From CAYVVT01 sp964454335 (lineage in GTDB: Bacteria; Fidelibacterota; UBA8477; JABMPR01): a stretch of DNA of 64,000 bases. Shown in pieces: positions 52,769 to 61,252 of the stretch. The DNA lies in NCBI GenBank assembly GCA_964454335.1, contig CAYVVT010000001.1, positions 434,001-498,000 on the forward strand, written 5' to 3'. Position numbers and translations under genes: made by a program. The notes under the pieces are model-generated. The model was not told where the DNA came from, searched no databases, and was given only the letters and a program-made list of their open reading frames with translations. Numbering within the stretch: position 1 is the first letter of the stretch; the number at the start of each line of letters is the position of its first letter.

Positions 52769-53611
52769 CTAATTATGGTCCCCATCCAGAATCTCTGACA
52801 GCTGTGCGGCAGCGATCCGCTGGAGGACTTTGGATCTGTAGCCGGCAGAAGCGCGGATGTCGTCGATGGGTTGAATATCCTGCTCAATGAGGCCGGTGGG
52901 GACTTCGGATACAGAGGATCGTTCCAGGACTGCTGCGGTGTAATGATCCAGGGTGACAATGGTGGGAGCCACGGCACCCGCGGCCATTTGCAGATATTTG
53001 AATCCGCTTCCATTTAGTGAATAGGCCGTGGCAAGGTTCACTACTGCAATAGCCATGCTGTCACGCAGCCCCAGTTTGAAAAAATCTGATTCCCGGTTCT
53101 GTCTGGGGAGATTGATACATAGCAGAAGTTCATCCGGATGCAGATCCGTCTTTCCCGGAGCAAGGATGAATTCACCAATTGACACCTCACGTTGACCTGC
53201 GGGGCCGGCCAGTAGAAGTGTCGACTCAAATGCATGTAGTGCCGGTAGGGTATCTCCCGCCGGGGATGCATTGCAGATATTCCCGCCCAGCGTCGCCCGA
53301 TTGCGGACCTGGAGACCGGCGAACTGGCAGGCTGCCTGATGCAGGGCATGGAACTCTGCTTTGATGAGTTCATGCTGACGGATCTCTTCCAGCGTTGTCA
53401 GGGCTCCGATCCTCAATTCATCCTCGAACACAGAAACAGTGGACAATTCCGGGAGATGTTTTATGTCGATAAGATTCGGAGGGAAATTCCCGGCCATCTC
53501 AATCTGCACTAACAGATCGGTGCCGCCGGCCAGGATCCGCCATTCATCTGCAGGGTGTTCCTGCATCAACTTCAGGCAGGCATCGAGATCTGTCGGCCGG
53601 TGGTACTTCAT
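52769..53611 (-). CDS. Xanthine dehydrogenase-type FAD-binding subunit 2
   Basis: 280 residues. FAD-binding signatures ILAGGTDLLVQIEM near the N-terminus and VRNRATLGGNICNASPAGDT are canonical for this subunit family. The C-terminal domain includes IRASAGYRSKVLQRI, the usual end. Its ATG overlaps the stop of the 2Fe-2S gene (ATGA). With the 2Fe-2S subunit at 53608 and the Mo subunit at 61253 it would form the second hydroxylase of the cluster, although the Mo gene lies seven genes upstream. Confidence 0.94.
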   Translation of the reverse strand: MKYHRPTDLDACLKLMQEHPADEWRILAGGTDLLVQIEMAGNFPPNLIDIKHLPELSTVSVFEDELRIGALTTLEEIRQHELIKAEFHALHQAACQFAGLQVRNRATLGGNICNASPAGDTLPALHAFESTLLLAGPAGQREVSIGEFILAPGKTDLHPDELLLCINLPRQNRESDFFKLGLRDSMAIAVVNLATAYSLNGSGFKYLQMAAGAVAPTIVTLDHYTAAVLERSSVSEVPTGLIEQDIQPIDDIRASAGYRSKVLQRIAAAQLSEILDGDHN

Positions 53612-54081
53612 GCTCCGGGCTCTCCGGCGTTGATTATGGCGTCGATGATCTTGTGGTAGCCGGTACAGCGGCAGATGTTCCCCGCAAGTTCATCCTTGAT
53701 GGATTCCCGTGTCAGGATCTTGCCGGTTTCGAGAATGGATTCGCCGGTAAGGATCATTCCAGGAATACAGTAACCGCATTGTACAGCGTGGTGATCAATG
53801 AAGGACTGCTGCAGTCTGGTCAATTCATCATTTCCAGGGAGACCTTCAATGGTCGTGATGGAACTGCCATCGGCCTCCACGGCCAGGATGAGACAGGAGT
53901 CCACGACCTTACCGTCCATGATAATACTGCAAGCGCCGCATTCCCCCTCGCTGCAAACGATCTTGGTCCCGGTGAGATGCAGATTTTCACGCAGGAAATC
54001 CGCGAGCCGTATTGTGGACGATGCAGCCCCCGAGAAGGCTTTACCGTTCACTGTCATAGAAATATTTACCTGCTCAGACAT
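53608..54081 (-). CDS. Xanthine dehydrogenase-type 2Fe-2S subunit 2
   Basis: 157 residues with VCSEGECGACSIIMDG (first 2Fe-2S cluster) and QCGYCIPGMIL with NICRCTGYHKI (second cluster). It transfers electrons from the Mo site to the FAD subunit encoded immediately downstream. It follows the threonine-synthase-like gene by 7 nt. It is about as similar in layout to subunit 1 (46273-46722) as expected for paralogues serving different Mo subunits. Confidence 0.95.
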   Translation of the reverse strand: MSEQVNISMTVNGKAFSGAASSTIRLADFLRENLHLTGTKIVCSEGECGACSIIMDGKVVDSCLILAVEADGSSITTIEGLPGNDELTRLQQSFIDHHAVQCGYCIPGMILTGESILETGKILTRESIKDELAGNICRCTGYHKIIDAIINAGEPGA

Positions 54082-54088
54082 CTAAGTT

Positions 54089-55321
54089 CTACCTGTCCAG
54101 GAAGGCCTCGAGCTCATTCAGGTCCGGCGGCAGGGTCTGCAGCTCCGGGAGAGCTGCTTGTGCGTGGGGGATGTCTTTCAAACCGGAGCCTGTGATAAGC
54201 AGCACCAGCTTTTCCTCAGATTCAAGCCGCCCTTCGCTTTGCAGCCGGAGAAGTCCGGCCATGACGGAAACTGCTGCCGGTTCAGCAAAAAGGCCGAATT
54301 CAGCTGCCAGGATCTGCTGTGCTGCCAGGATCTCCTCATCAGTTACGGTGATGCCGAAACCACCGCTCTGCCGAATGCTCATGCGGGCTTTCTCCCCATC
54401 CCGGGGGAGATCGACTGAAATGCTGTCTGCAATGGTATTGGACGATACGGACCGGATGGGATCGTCATGATCCAGGCTGTTCACAATGGCGGCCGATCCT
54501 TCAGCCTGTACGGCCACCAGCTGTGGAATGCTTTCGATCCAACCAAGCTTGAACAGGTCCTCAAATCCACGGTACAGCCCGCTGATGATGCAGCCGTCAC
54601 CCACCGGCACCAGGACCCGGTCAGGAACCTCCCAATCCAACTGTTCGGCGATCTCCAGTGCTGCCGTTTTCTTGCCTTCGGCCAGGATGGGATTGATACC
54701 GGTATTGCGGCAGTAGTAGCCCCGTCGTTCGGCGAGATCGCGAGCCAGGTCGAAGGCAGTATCATAGTTGGCTTCAATGGGCAGCAAGCTCGCACCATGT
54801 TGTCGGATCTGTACCAGCTTGGCCGGTGGTGCATCAGCTGGAATACAAAGAATGGCACGTTTGCCATGATAGGCAGACAGACAGGCCAGGGATGCTCCGG
54901 CGTTGCCAGTAGAGGCCGCGATGATGGTATCCAGGCCCATCTCATCCGCATGCTGAATACCCAGGGCCGAGGCCCGGTCCTTCAAAGAAAGACTGGGCAG
55001 TCGTGTATCATCCTTGATCCACAACTCTCTCATACCATATCTGACAGCTGCATCGGGAAATGGTATAAGCGGGGTGTTGCCCACGGTGAGGCCTCTGCGC
55101 TCAGGTCTCTGATTCACTGGCAACAAGGGTAGGTAGCGCCAGATGGATCTATCGGTTTCGGTCTGCAGATCGGCTTTTGTCCAACGGTCCCGGATATGAT
55201 CGTAATCAAATACGAAGGTCAGATTGTGTCCGCACTCCTGACAGACATAGGAGTAGGGGTCCACGCCCAGTTCACTGTGACAGTGGATGCATTCCAGCTT
55301 GAGGATGGCTTCCCGGTCCAT
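54089..55321 (-). CDS. Threonine synthase-like PLP enzyme with zinc ribbon
   Basis: 410 residues, fold-type II PLP enzyme. The N-terminus has a zinc ribbon CIHCHSELG...CQECG. The PLP lysine is in SLSLKDRASALG, the phosphate loop is STGNAGASLACLSAYHG, and the C-terminal glycine loop is LLITGSGLKD. By homology it resembles threonine synthase, but its place between YgeW, a second PLP enzyme and hydroxylase subunits suggests a catabolic lyase acting on an amino-acid-like intermediate of purine breakdown. It overlaps the upstream PLP gene by one base. Role inferred from context only. Confidence 0.85.
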   Translation of the reverse strand: MDREAILKLECIHCHSELGVDPYSYVCQECGHNLTFVFDYDHIRDRWTKADLQTETDRSIWRYLPLLPVNQRPERRGLTVGNTPLIPFPDAAVRYGMRELWIKDDTRLPSLSLKDRASALGIQHADEMGLDTIIAASTGNAGASLACLSAYHGKRAILCIPADAPPAKLVQIRQHGASLLPIEANYDTAFDLARDLAERRGYYCRNTGINPILAEGKKTAALEIAEQLDWEVPDRVLVPVGDGCIISGLYRGFEDLFKLGWIESIPQLVAVQAEGSAAIVNSLDHDDPIRSVSSNTIADSISVDLPRDGEKARMSIRQSGGFGITVTDEEILAAQQILAAEFGLFAEPAAVSVMAGLLRLQSEGRLESEEKLVLLITGSGLKDIPHAQAALPELQTLPPDLNELEAFLDR

Positions 55322-56796
55322 TACTCGTATTGCTTGCGCAATCCAGTCCGTTCGTTGAATGCACGGATGCGTTCATCCCAGATGTCTTTCTGGGCATAGC
55401 GCTGTGACCAGTAGTTCCTGTCGTACCATTGGGCATCCAGCTCCTCGGCGGTTTTCCCCTGCTGCTCCACCCAGGTGAAGTATTTCAGGTTATGCATTCG
55501 TTTCCGGTCGTAGTAGGAAAGCTCCAGGACACCTTCAGTGGAATTACCCAGCAAACGGCGTTCAAAATCCACCTGGGCCTGCACGGGGGAGTAATCTCCT
55601 TCTGCCTCTCGGGCTTCTTCCAGTCGCGAACCGTACATTTCCATGGAATCGGTTGCCACCGTGAAAACGATATCGTTGGAATCGAATTCATAGTAGCGGG
55701 CCATCTTGATAGCCCCGAGGATATTGGCGATACTGGAGATACCCAGGAGGTCCAGCCTATCCACCAGTTCACCACTGATACCGGTGGATCTCAGGAATTC
55801 CTTACCACTGGGTTCGTTGAATAATCGAATAAGGTTCATGGGCAGGTCATCATCGATCCCGATGACCATATCCATATTGCGCAGGTTGTGGATCCAGGGC
55901 ACATGTTTGTCACCGATACCCTCGATACGATGGCCGCCATAGCCGTTGTATAGCAGTGTCGGCACCTGCAGGGCCTCCCCAGCGGCGATCTTAATGGATG
56001 GGAAGTGCTCCCGGAGGTAATCGCCGCAGCCCAGTGTGCCGGCCGATCCCTGGGTGAGGAACAATCCACTGAACCGGCTTTCGGCAGAGCCCTGCTGGTT
56101 GTAGACCTCCTGCATGGCTGGCCCGGTTACAGCATAATGCCACAGTGAGTTACCGATCTCTTCAAACTGGTTCAGCACGACGATCTGGTCGCCACGCTCT
56201 TTCAACAGTTCATGGACCTTATCATAGATCTCTTTGACGTTGGCTTCACCTCCCGGTGTCCTGATCACCTCGGCCTCTACCTCGTCCAGCCATTCAAAAC
56301 GTTCTTTTGACATTTCCTCGGGGAGTACCGCGATTGCCGGGCAATCCAGGAGCCGACTGTTATAGGCACCTCCGCGGCAATAGTTACCGGTGGAGGGCCA
56401 CAGAGCCTTCTGACGTGTTGGATCGAAGTGGCCGTTCACCAGCTTCTCCACCAGGGGACCGAAGGTCGCCCCTACCTTGTGCGCACCGGTTGGGAAGAAT
56501 TTCCCCAACAGAACGATGATGCGCGCTTCGACACCGCTGAGCTCACTCGGCAGTTCCAGGAAGTTGACCCCTCCATAGCCACCGCCATGTGACACCGGTT
56601 CGTTCTTCCAGGTTATGCGGAAAAGGTTCCGGGGATTGATATCCCAGAGACCAATATCCTTCAGCTCAGCTTTGATACCTGCCGGGACCAGCTCCGGATT
56701 GGCCATCTCCTCATAGGTGGGAATGATGATATTCCTCTCGCGGCAGCGCTGGATGGTATTCTCAAGGATCGTTTCGCTTGTGTGCATGCTGTTCAT
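55321..56796 (-). CDS. Fold-type II PLP-dependent enzyme (TrpB/cysteine synthase-like), role in purine catabolism inferred
   Basis: 491 residues. The PLP-lysine motif is FPTGAHKVGATFG, the phosphate-binding loop is STGNYCRGGAY, and the C-terminal LTQGSAGTLGCGDYL completes the site. It is longer than cysteine synthase (about 300) and diaminopropionate ammonia-lyase (about 400). In E. coli-type clusters the corresponding place holds ygeX, diaminopropionate ammonia-lyase; this protein is not a plain YgeX. It could be a beta-elimination enzyme for 2,3-diaminopropionate or a ureido derivative. YgeW lies 3 nt upstream. I do not recognise a named subfamily. Confidence 0.8.
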   Translation of the reverse strand: MNSMHTSETILENTIQRCRERNIIIPTYEEMANPELVPAGIKAELKDIGLWDINPRNLFRITWKNEPVSHGGGYGGVNFLELPSELSGVEARIIVLLGKFFPTGAHKVGATFGPLVEKLVNGHFDPTRQKALWPSTGNYCRGGAYNSRLLDCPAIAVLPEEMSKERFEWLDEVEAEVIRTPGGEANVKEIYDKVHELLKERGDQIVVLNQFEEIGNSLWHYAVTGPAMQEVYNQQGSAESRFSGLFLTQGSAGTLGCGDYLREHFPSIKIAAGEALQVPTLLYNGYGGHRIEGIGDKHVPWIHNLRNMDMVIGIDDDLPMNLIRLFNEPSGKEFLRSTGISGELVDRLDLLGISSIANILGAIKMARYYEFDSNDIVFTVATDSMEMYGSRLEEAREAEGDYSPVQAQVDFERRLLGNSTEGVLELSYYDRKRMHNLKYFTWVEQQGKTAEELDAQWYDRNYWSQRYAQKDIWDERIRAFNERTGLRKQYE

Positions 56797-56799
56797 CCC

Positions 56800-57978
56800 C
56801 TATACCAGGCCGCTGAGATCGAAGACATCTGTCAGGGGCCGGTTTTGATGATCGAAAGCTGTCAGGTACATCATGGCAGCGATGACAAATGGTTTGTAGC
56901 TGGCTTCCAGATAGGTATCACGCCGGTACTTCTCGAACACATCCTTACTCACCTCCCCATGCTCGCAGCTGACGTCGGTGATATCAGCGGGCAGACAATG
57001 CATGTAGAGGGCTTCACCATCTTTTGTCAGCTTCATCTTCTCTGCGTCACACTCCCAGTCCGTGAAGCGGGCGTTGTTGGCCAGGCACTCCTGTTCGAGA
57101 CGCTGGAGCCCCGGCTTATCGGCAGCATTCAACAAGGCCGTACGTTCCTCCATGACATGGAAGGGTGCCCAGGACTTGGGATATACGATATCCGCGCCAC
57201 TGAAGGCCGCTTCCATACTGTTCACGATCTCAAAGGAACCTCCGCCGGATGCTGCCTGCTCTTTCGCACGACCCTGGACTTCGGGGATCAGGCCATAACC
57301 TTCGGGATATGCCAGAGTGATGTCCATACCAAAACGGGTGAGCAAACCGATGATGCCCTGCGGCACGGAAAGGGGCTTCCCATAACTGGGTGAATAAGCC
57401 CAGGTCATGGCCAGTTTTTTCCCCTGCAGGGTTTCCAGACTACCAAAATGCTTGATGAGCCAGGCCAGGTCTGCCATGCTCTGAGTGGGATGATCGATGT
57501 CGCACTGCAGGTTGATCAGGCCGGGTCGCTGGTGCAGCACGCCTTCTTCATATCCGGCCTGTACGGCTTCAGAAACCTCAACCATGTAGCTGTGGCCTTC
57601 TCCCAGATACATGTCGTCCCGGATACCAATGATCCGAGCCAGGAATGAGATCATATTGGCGGTTTCCCGGACAGTCTCTCCGTGGGAAACCTGTGATTTT
57701 TCCTCGTCCAGATCTGAGACAGCCAGCCCCATGGCATTCGCAGCAGACGCGAAGCTGAATCTCGTACGCGTTGACTTATCCCGAAAAAGGGATACCGCCA
57801 GACCGTCGTGAAAAACCTGCATTGGTTTTCCCCTTGCATGCAGGCTCCGCAGGAATTCTGCCAGATGCAGAGTTGCTTTTAATTCATCATCGGTCTTGTC
57901 CCAGGTGAGCAAAAAATCCGCCCCATATCCTCTGATATCCTGGTTATCAAATTCGGCAGCAAGTTCGTTCAGGTTCAT
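56800..57978 (-). CDS. ygeW: Knotted carbamoyltransferase YgeW
   Basis: 392 residues. It has the carbamoyl-phosphate motif FRDKSTRTRFSFASAANAMG and the second motif DIDHPTQSMADL. The block LYMHCLPADITDVSCEHGE is the HCLP site, and the domain linker with WAYSPSYGKPLS is typical of the knotted YgeW group. YgeW has no proven substrate; in purine clusters it is thought to release carbamoyl phosphate from a ureido intermediate, running opposite to the biosynthetic carbamoyltransferases. The carbamate kinase gene directly upstream fits that direction. No ribosome site is evident at its ATG. Confidence 0.93.
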   Translation of the reverse strand: MNLNELAAEFDNQDIRGYGADFLLTWDKTDDELKATLHLAEFLRSLHARGKPMQVFHDGLAVSLFRDKSTRTRFSFASAANAMGLAVSDLDEEKSQVSHGETVRETANMISFLARIIGIRDDMYLGEGHSYMVEVSEAVQAGYEEGVLHQRPGLINLQCDIDHPTQSMADLAWLIKHFGSLETLQGKKLAMTWAYSPSYGKPLSVPQGIIGLLTRFGMDITLAYPEGYGLIPEVQGRAKEQAASGGGSFEIVNSMEAAFSGADIVYPKSWAPFHVMEERTALLNAADKPGLQRLEQECLANNARFTDWECDAEKMKLTKDGEALYMHCLPADITDVSCEHGEVSKDVFEKYRRDTYLEASYKPFVIAAMMYLTAFDHQNRPLTDVFDLSGLV

Positions 57979-57999
57979 AGTATTGATATTATCCCCATT

Positions 58000-58950
58000 C
58001 TATTCATTGGTGATGTGGGTCCCGGTTTCCCCGGCCAATGCTCTTTCAATGTTCTCCGGGCTGGTTATGATGGTGCGTTGACCCCCGCTCTTCAGGAAGT
58101 TCACGGCAGCCTGGATCTTTGGAGCCATACTGCCGGCACCAAAATGGATCCCTTCCGCCAGATATTGCTCTGCCTGGGTGACCGTCATCGAATCGATCCA
58201 GTGCTCGTCGGCTTTACCATAATGCAGGGCGACCTGATCCACATCTGTACTGATGATGAACAGTTCGGCGCCGAGATTACTGGCCAGTAAGGCGGCTGAA
58301 AGATCCTTGTCAATCACTGCCGCAACGCCCTTGAGCAGTCCATTTTCCTTGCGGATGACGGGAATACCGCCGCCCCCCACCGCGATGACGATGACCCCGG
58401 CATTGAGCAGATCACGGATAGCCTGCTCCTCCAGGATCTTCATGGGTATGGGCGAGGGGATCACCCGGCGCCAGCCACGGCCGGCATCCTCCACCACATT
58501 CCATCCATCTTCATCAGCGTGTTTCCGGGCCTTAGCCTCCTCCATGAACGAGCCGATGGGCTTGCTGGGGGTCTGAAAAGCCGGATCAGATGGATCCACC
58601 TCAACCTGGGTCACAATGGTGACAGCCTGTTTGTTCAACCCGAATTGCTGAAAATCGTTCTGCAGGTTCTGCTGCAGGGCGTAGCCGATGGCACCCTGAG
58701 TGTCGGCGACACAGGCATCTACCGGTACCTGGTGCAATTCACCTGCTGATAGCTCTGAGCGCCTGAGGATGAAGCCGACCTGAGGGCCATTGCCATGGGC
58801 GATGACCACATCCCAGCCATCCTGGATGAGTGAGACCACATGATCACAGGTCTCCTTGGCGGCGATGTACTGGTCCCTTACCGTCTGATGATAGCGGTCC
58901 TTGATGAGGGAGTTACCGCCGATGGCAATGACTGCTAGCCGGGCGGACAT
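58000..58950 (-). CDS. arcC: Carbamate kinase
   Basis: 316 residues from the ATG at 58950, which has GGAGG at a good distance. Motifs: AIGGNSLIKD at the start, AHGNGPQVGFIL, the GGGGIPVI loop and IDKDLSAALLASNLGAELF. It makes ATP from carbamoyl phosphate and ADP, releasing ammonia and carbon dioxide. In this cluster it would take up carbamoyl phosphate from YgeW and be the energy-conserving step of purine fermentation. YqeA has the same role in E. coli. Confidence 0.95.
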   Translation of the reverse strand: MSARLAVIAIGGNSLIKDRYHQTVRDQYIAAKETCDHVVSLIQDGWDVVIAHGNGPQVGFILRRSELSAGELHQVPVDACVADTQGAIGYALQQNLQNDFQQFGLNKQAVTIVTQVEVDPSDPAFQTPSKPIGSFMEEAKARKHADEDGWNVVEDAGRGWRRVIPSPIPMKILEEQAIRDLLNAGVIVIAVGGGGIPVIRKENGLLKGVAAVIDKDLSAALLASNLGAELFIISTDVDQVALHYGKADEHWIDSMTVTQAEQYLAEGIHFGAGSMAPKIQAAVNFLKSGGQRTIITSPENIERALAGETGTHITNE

Positions 58951-58969
58951 TATATAATCCTCCAATTGT

Positions 58970-59923
58970 TCATTCCATGGCTCCCAGTACCAGGGACAGC
59001 AGAGCCATTCTCATGACCACACCATTGAATGCTTCAACCCAGTAACGCTGGTGACGGGTACCATCTACATCTGGAGTGAGCTCATCCATACGGGGCAGTG
59101 AGTGCAGGACAATTGCGTCCGCTTTGCCCTTATCCCGCAGCAGGGCCTGGGTGACCTGGTATTCCTTGGGTGTCAGTCCTTTATCCTCGGTGGCCTCATC
59201 CCGGCTCACGGTATAGTCTGCCTGGACCACGGGCTCCATGTAAATGACATCCACTTTGTCGATGACTTCGTGGACGCTCTCCGCTACAGAATAGCGGGTA
59301 CCCATGGCCGTGATCTCTTTTTCGAACTCTGGCAGCAATGACATGTCCTCCGGCGCGACGACAAAGGCCTCAGCATCGAATTGTGACAGGGCATAGAGAA
59401 TGGAATGCATGGTGCGCATGCGCATATCACCGACCAGCAGGTACTTCAGACCGTCCAGGCTCCCCATCTCTGTGTGGATCGTGTATAGATCCGTAAGGAC
59501 CTGCGTCGGGTGCTCGCCCCAGCCGTCCCCGCAATTGATCACCGGTACCGACGACCATTTGGCGGCTTCATGCGGAGCCCCCTGTTGGAAATGACGAATG
59601 GCGATGACGTCGCCGTAATATTCCAGCATGTGAAAGGTGTCCTTTAGGGACTCCTGGTAGAAATCCCCAGCCCGGGTCATCTTTGCATCGGAGAAGCCCA
59701 GGACATGCCCCCCAAGACGATGCATGGCTGCTTCAGTAGCCAGACGGGTTCGGGTACTGGGTTGGTAGAAAGCCGTCAGCAGGGTCTTTTCTGCAAGCAG
59801 GTCAGTATTGCATCGATTGTAAGCGTGTGGTTTCAACCGGTCTGCAACCTCGAAGACACGTTCATATTCATGCCGTTCGAAATCCTTAAGTGATAGAATA
59901 TCCCTTCCTGCAAAACTTCTCAT
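58970..59923 (-). CDS. Aspartate/ornithine carbamoyltransferase family protein (PyrB-like)
   Basis: 317 residues. The carbamoyl-phosphate motif is YQPSTRTRLATEAAMHRLGG, followed by the HPTQVLTDLYTI motif and LHSLPRMDELTPDVD, as in aspartate carbamoyltransferase. It starts at an ATG with GGAGG. No other pyrimidine genes are here; it lies between SsnA and carbamate kinase, so a catabolic carbamoyltransferase role beside YgeW is possible. It could also be the housekeeping PyrB placed here by chance. Sequence alone does not decide. Confidence 0.88.
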   Translation of the reverse strand: MRSFAGRDILSLKDFERHEYERVFEVADRLKPHAYNRCNTDLLAEKTLLTAFYQPSTRTRLATEAAMHRLGGHVLGFSDAKMTRAGDFYQESLKDTFHMLEYYGDVIAIRHFQQGAPHEAAKWSSVPVINCGDGWGEHPTQVLTDLYTIHTEMGSLDGLKYLLVGDMRMRTMHSILYALSQFDAEAFVVAPEDMSLLPEFEKEITAMGTRYSVAESVHEVIDKVDVIYMEPVVQADYTVSRDEATEDKGLTPKEYQVTQALLRDKGKADAIVLHSLPRMDELTPDVDGTRHQRYWVEAFNGVVMRMALLSLVLGAME

Positions 59924-59952
59924 AGATCCTCCTTCAAATATTTAAATCTTTA

Positions 59953-61248
59953 TCAGTTTTTCATTTTCTTCCAGAGCTGAGCTGCCGCTTTACGGGCTTC
60001 AGCCAGAATTGCAGCTTCATCGATATCGATCCAATCGCCGTCACGTCTGCGAAATACACCATTGGTCATGACGTCCCTGGGTTCACCGAGACCCCACAGG
60101 AGATGCGAGTTAACATTCCGTGCTGCGAGTGGTGTTCTGCCGGGATAATCATAGAATGCCATATCAGCGGGATGTCCGGTGGTGATCTGTCCAATGGCAT
60201 AGCCAAACAGTTTGCTGGCGATGGTGGCGTTATTCCCGAACAAAAGTTGCAGATAGTCATGGGTATATTCGGATGAAGCGGCACGGATCAGAGTGCCCTC
60301 TTTTGCTTCTGCCAGCATGTTGAATTGCATTCCATCAGTTCCCAGACCGGCCTTCAACCCATAAATGGAATCACTGGCCAGAATACCCACGCGGTTGTTG
60401 GCGTTGGAGGTGGGATTATGAATGAGACTGATCTGCCGTCGTTTGAGCGTATCCACATCTACATCCCTGAGGTGGATCCCGTGTGCGATGACCGAATACT
60501 TGTTCAATAGACCGAACTTGTCCAGCCGATCCACAACTGAGGCGTATTCCTTGGTCTGGGCATCGGCCTCGTCGGCCTCATCCTCGGAGAGGTGAATATG
60601 GATACCAACCCCATGCAATGCTGAGAGCCGGTTCTTGATCTCCATCAGGGATTCGTCGGACAGGGTGAAAGAGGCGTGCAGACCGAGCAGGGGCAGCACC
60701 ATGGGATCGTCCTCATATTTCTTGACGGCAGCCACATTTGCGTCCAGCTGCTGATGAAAGATCTTTGCGCCGTCCCGGTCTGAGGACTCAAAGGCGATGG
60801 CGATACGGATTCCCAGGTTTTTCGCTTCGGCTACGAGCATGTCAAGAACACCTGGAACAGCCTTCGGGCTTGAATGATGATCAAAAATGGTGGTGCAGCC
60901 CCAGCGAAGACTCTCGAGTAAACCGGTTCTGAATGAAATCCTGATCAGGTCTTTGTCCAGAGCACGGTCCAGAGGCCACCAGATCCTCTCTAGGATATTG
61001 ACGAAGTTCTGTGGCTTTTCTGTGGGTGGGGGCATTCCCAGTGCCAGTGTGGAATACAGGTGGGTGTGGGTATTGATCATGCCGGGCAGCACCAGTCGGC
61101 CCTGCATATCCAGGATCTCGGATTTGCTCCGTTTGATGGGATCCGGGCGAATGGTCTTGATCTTACCGGCATCGATCTCAATGGCCCCATTCTCAATTAA
61201 ATCCTGTTCCTGGAGCGGGTCGATGATCTTCAGGTTGTTTAACCACAT
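59953..61248 (-). CDS. ssnA: SsnA-like amidohydrolase
   Basis: 431 residues of the metal-dependent amidohydrolase superfamily. Metal-binding blocks are INTHTHLYSTLALGM, GIHIHLSEDEADE, AHGIHLRD and GLGTDGMQFNM. The block FVNILERIWWPLDRALD followed by CTTIFDHHSSP and the overall length match SsnA, a protein of the xdhD-ygfK cluster named for selenium metabolism and recently tied to urate degradation. It probably hydrolyses or deaminates a ring-derived intermediate. GGGAG precedes the ATG, 4 nt after the Mo subunit stop. Confidence 0.9.
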   Translation of the reverse strand: MWLNNLKIIDPLQEQDLIENGAIEIDAGKIKTIRPDPIKRSKSEILDMQGRLVLPGMINTHTHLYSTLALGMPPPTEKPQNFVNILERIWWPLDRALDKDLIRISFRTGLLESLRWGCTTIFDHHSSPKAVPGVLDMLVAEAKNLGIRIAIAFESSDRDGAKIFHQQLDANVAAVKKYEDDPMVLPLLGLHASFTLSDESLMEIKNRLSALHGVGIHIHLSEDEADEADAQTKEYASVVDRLDKFGLLNKYSVIAHGIHLRDVDVDTLKRRQISLIHNPTSNANNRVGILASDSIYGLKAGLGTDGMQFNMLAEAKEGTLIRAASSEYTHDYLQLLFGNNATIASKLFGYAIGQITTGHPADMAFYDYPGRTPLAARNVNSHLLWGLGEPRDVMTNGVFRRRDGDWIDIDEAAILAEARKAAAQLWKKMKN

Positions 61249-61252
61249 TGGT

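Noticed and set aside
52762..53013. An 84-residue N-terminal extension of YgfK.
   Set aside because: It overlaps the FAD subunit coding region, and the family starts at the Met at 52761 (MSDRFHPPSL).
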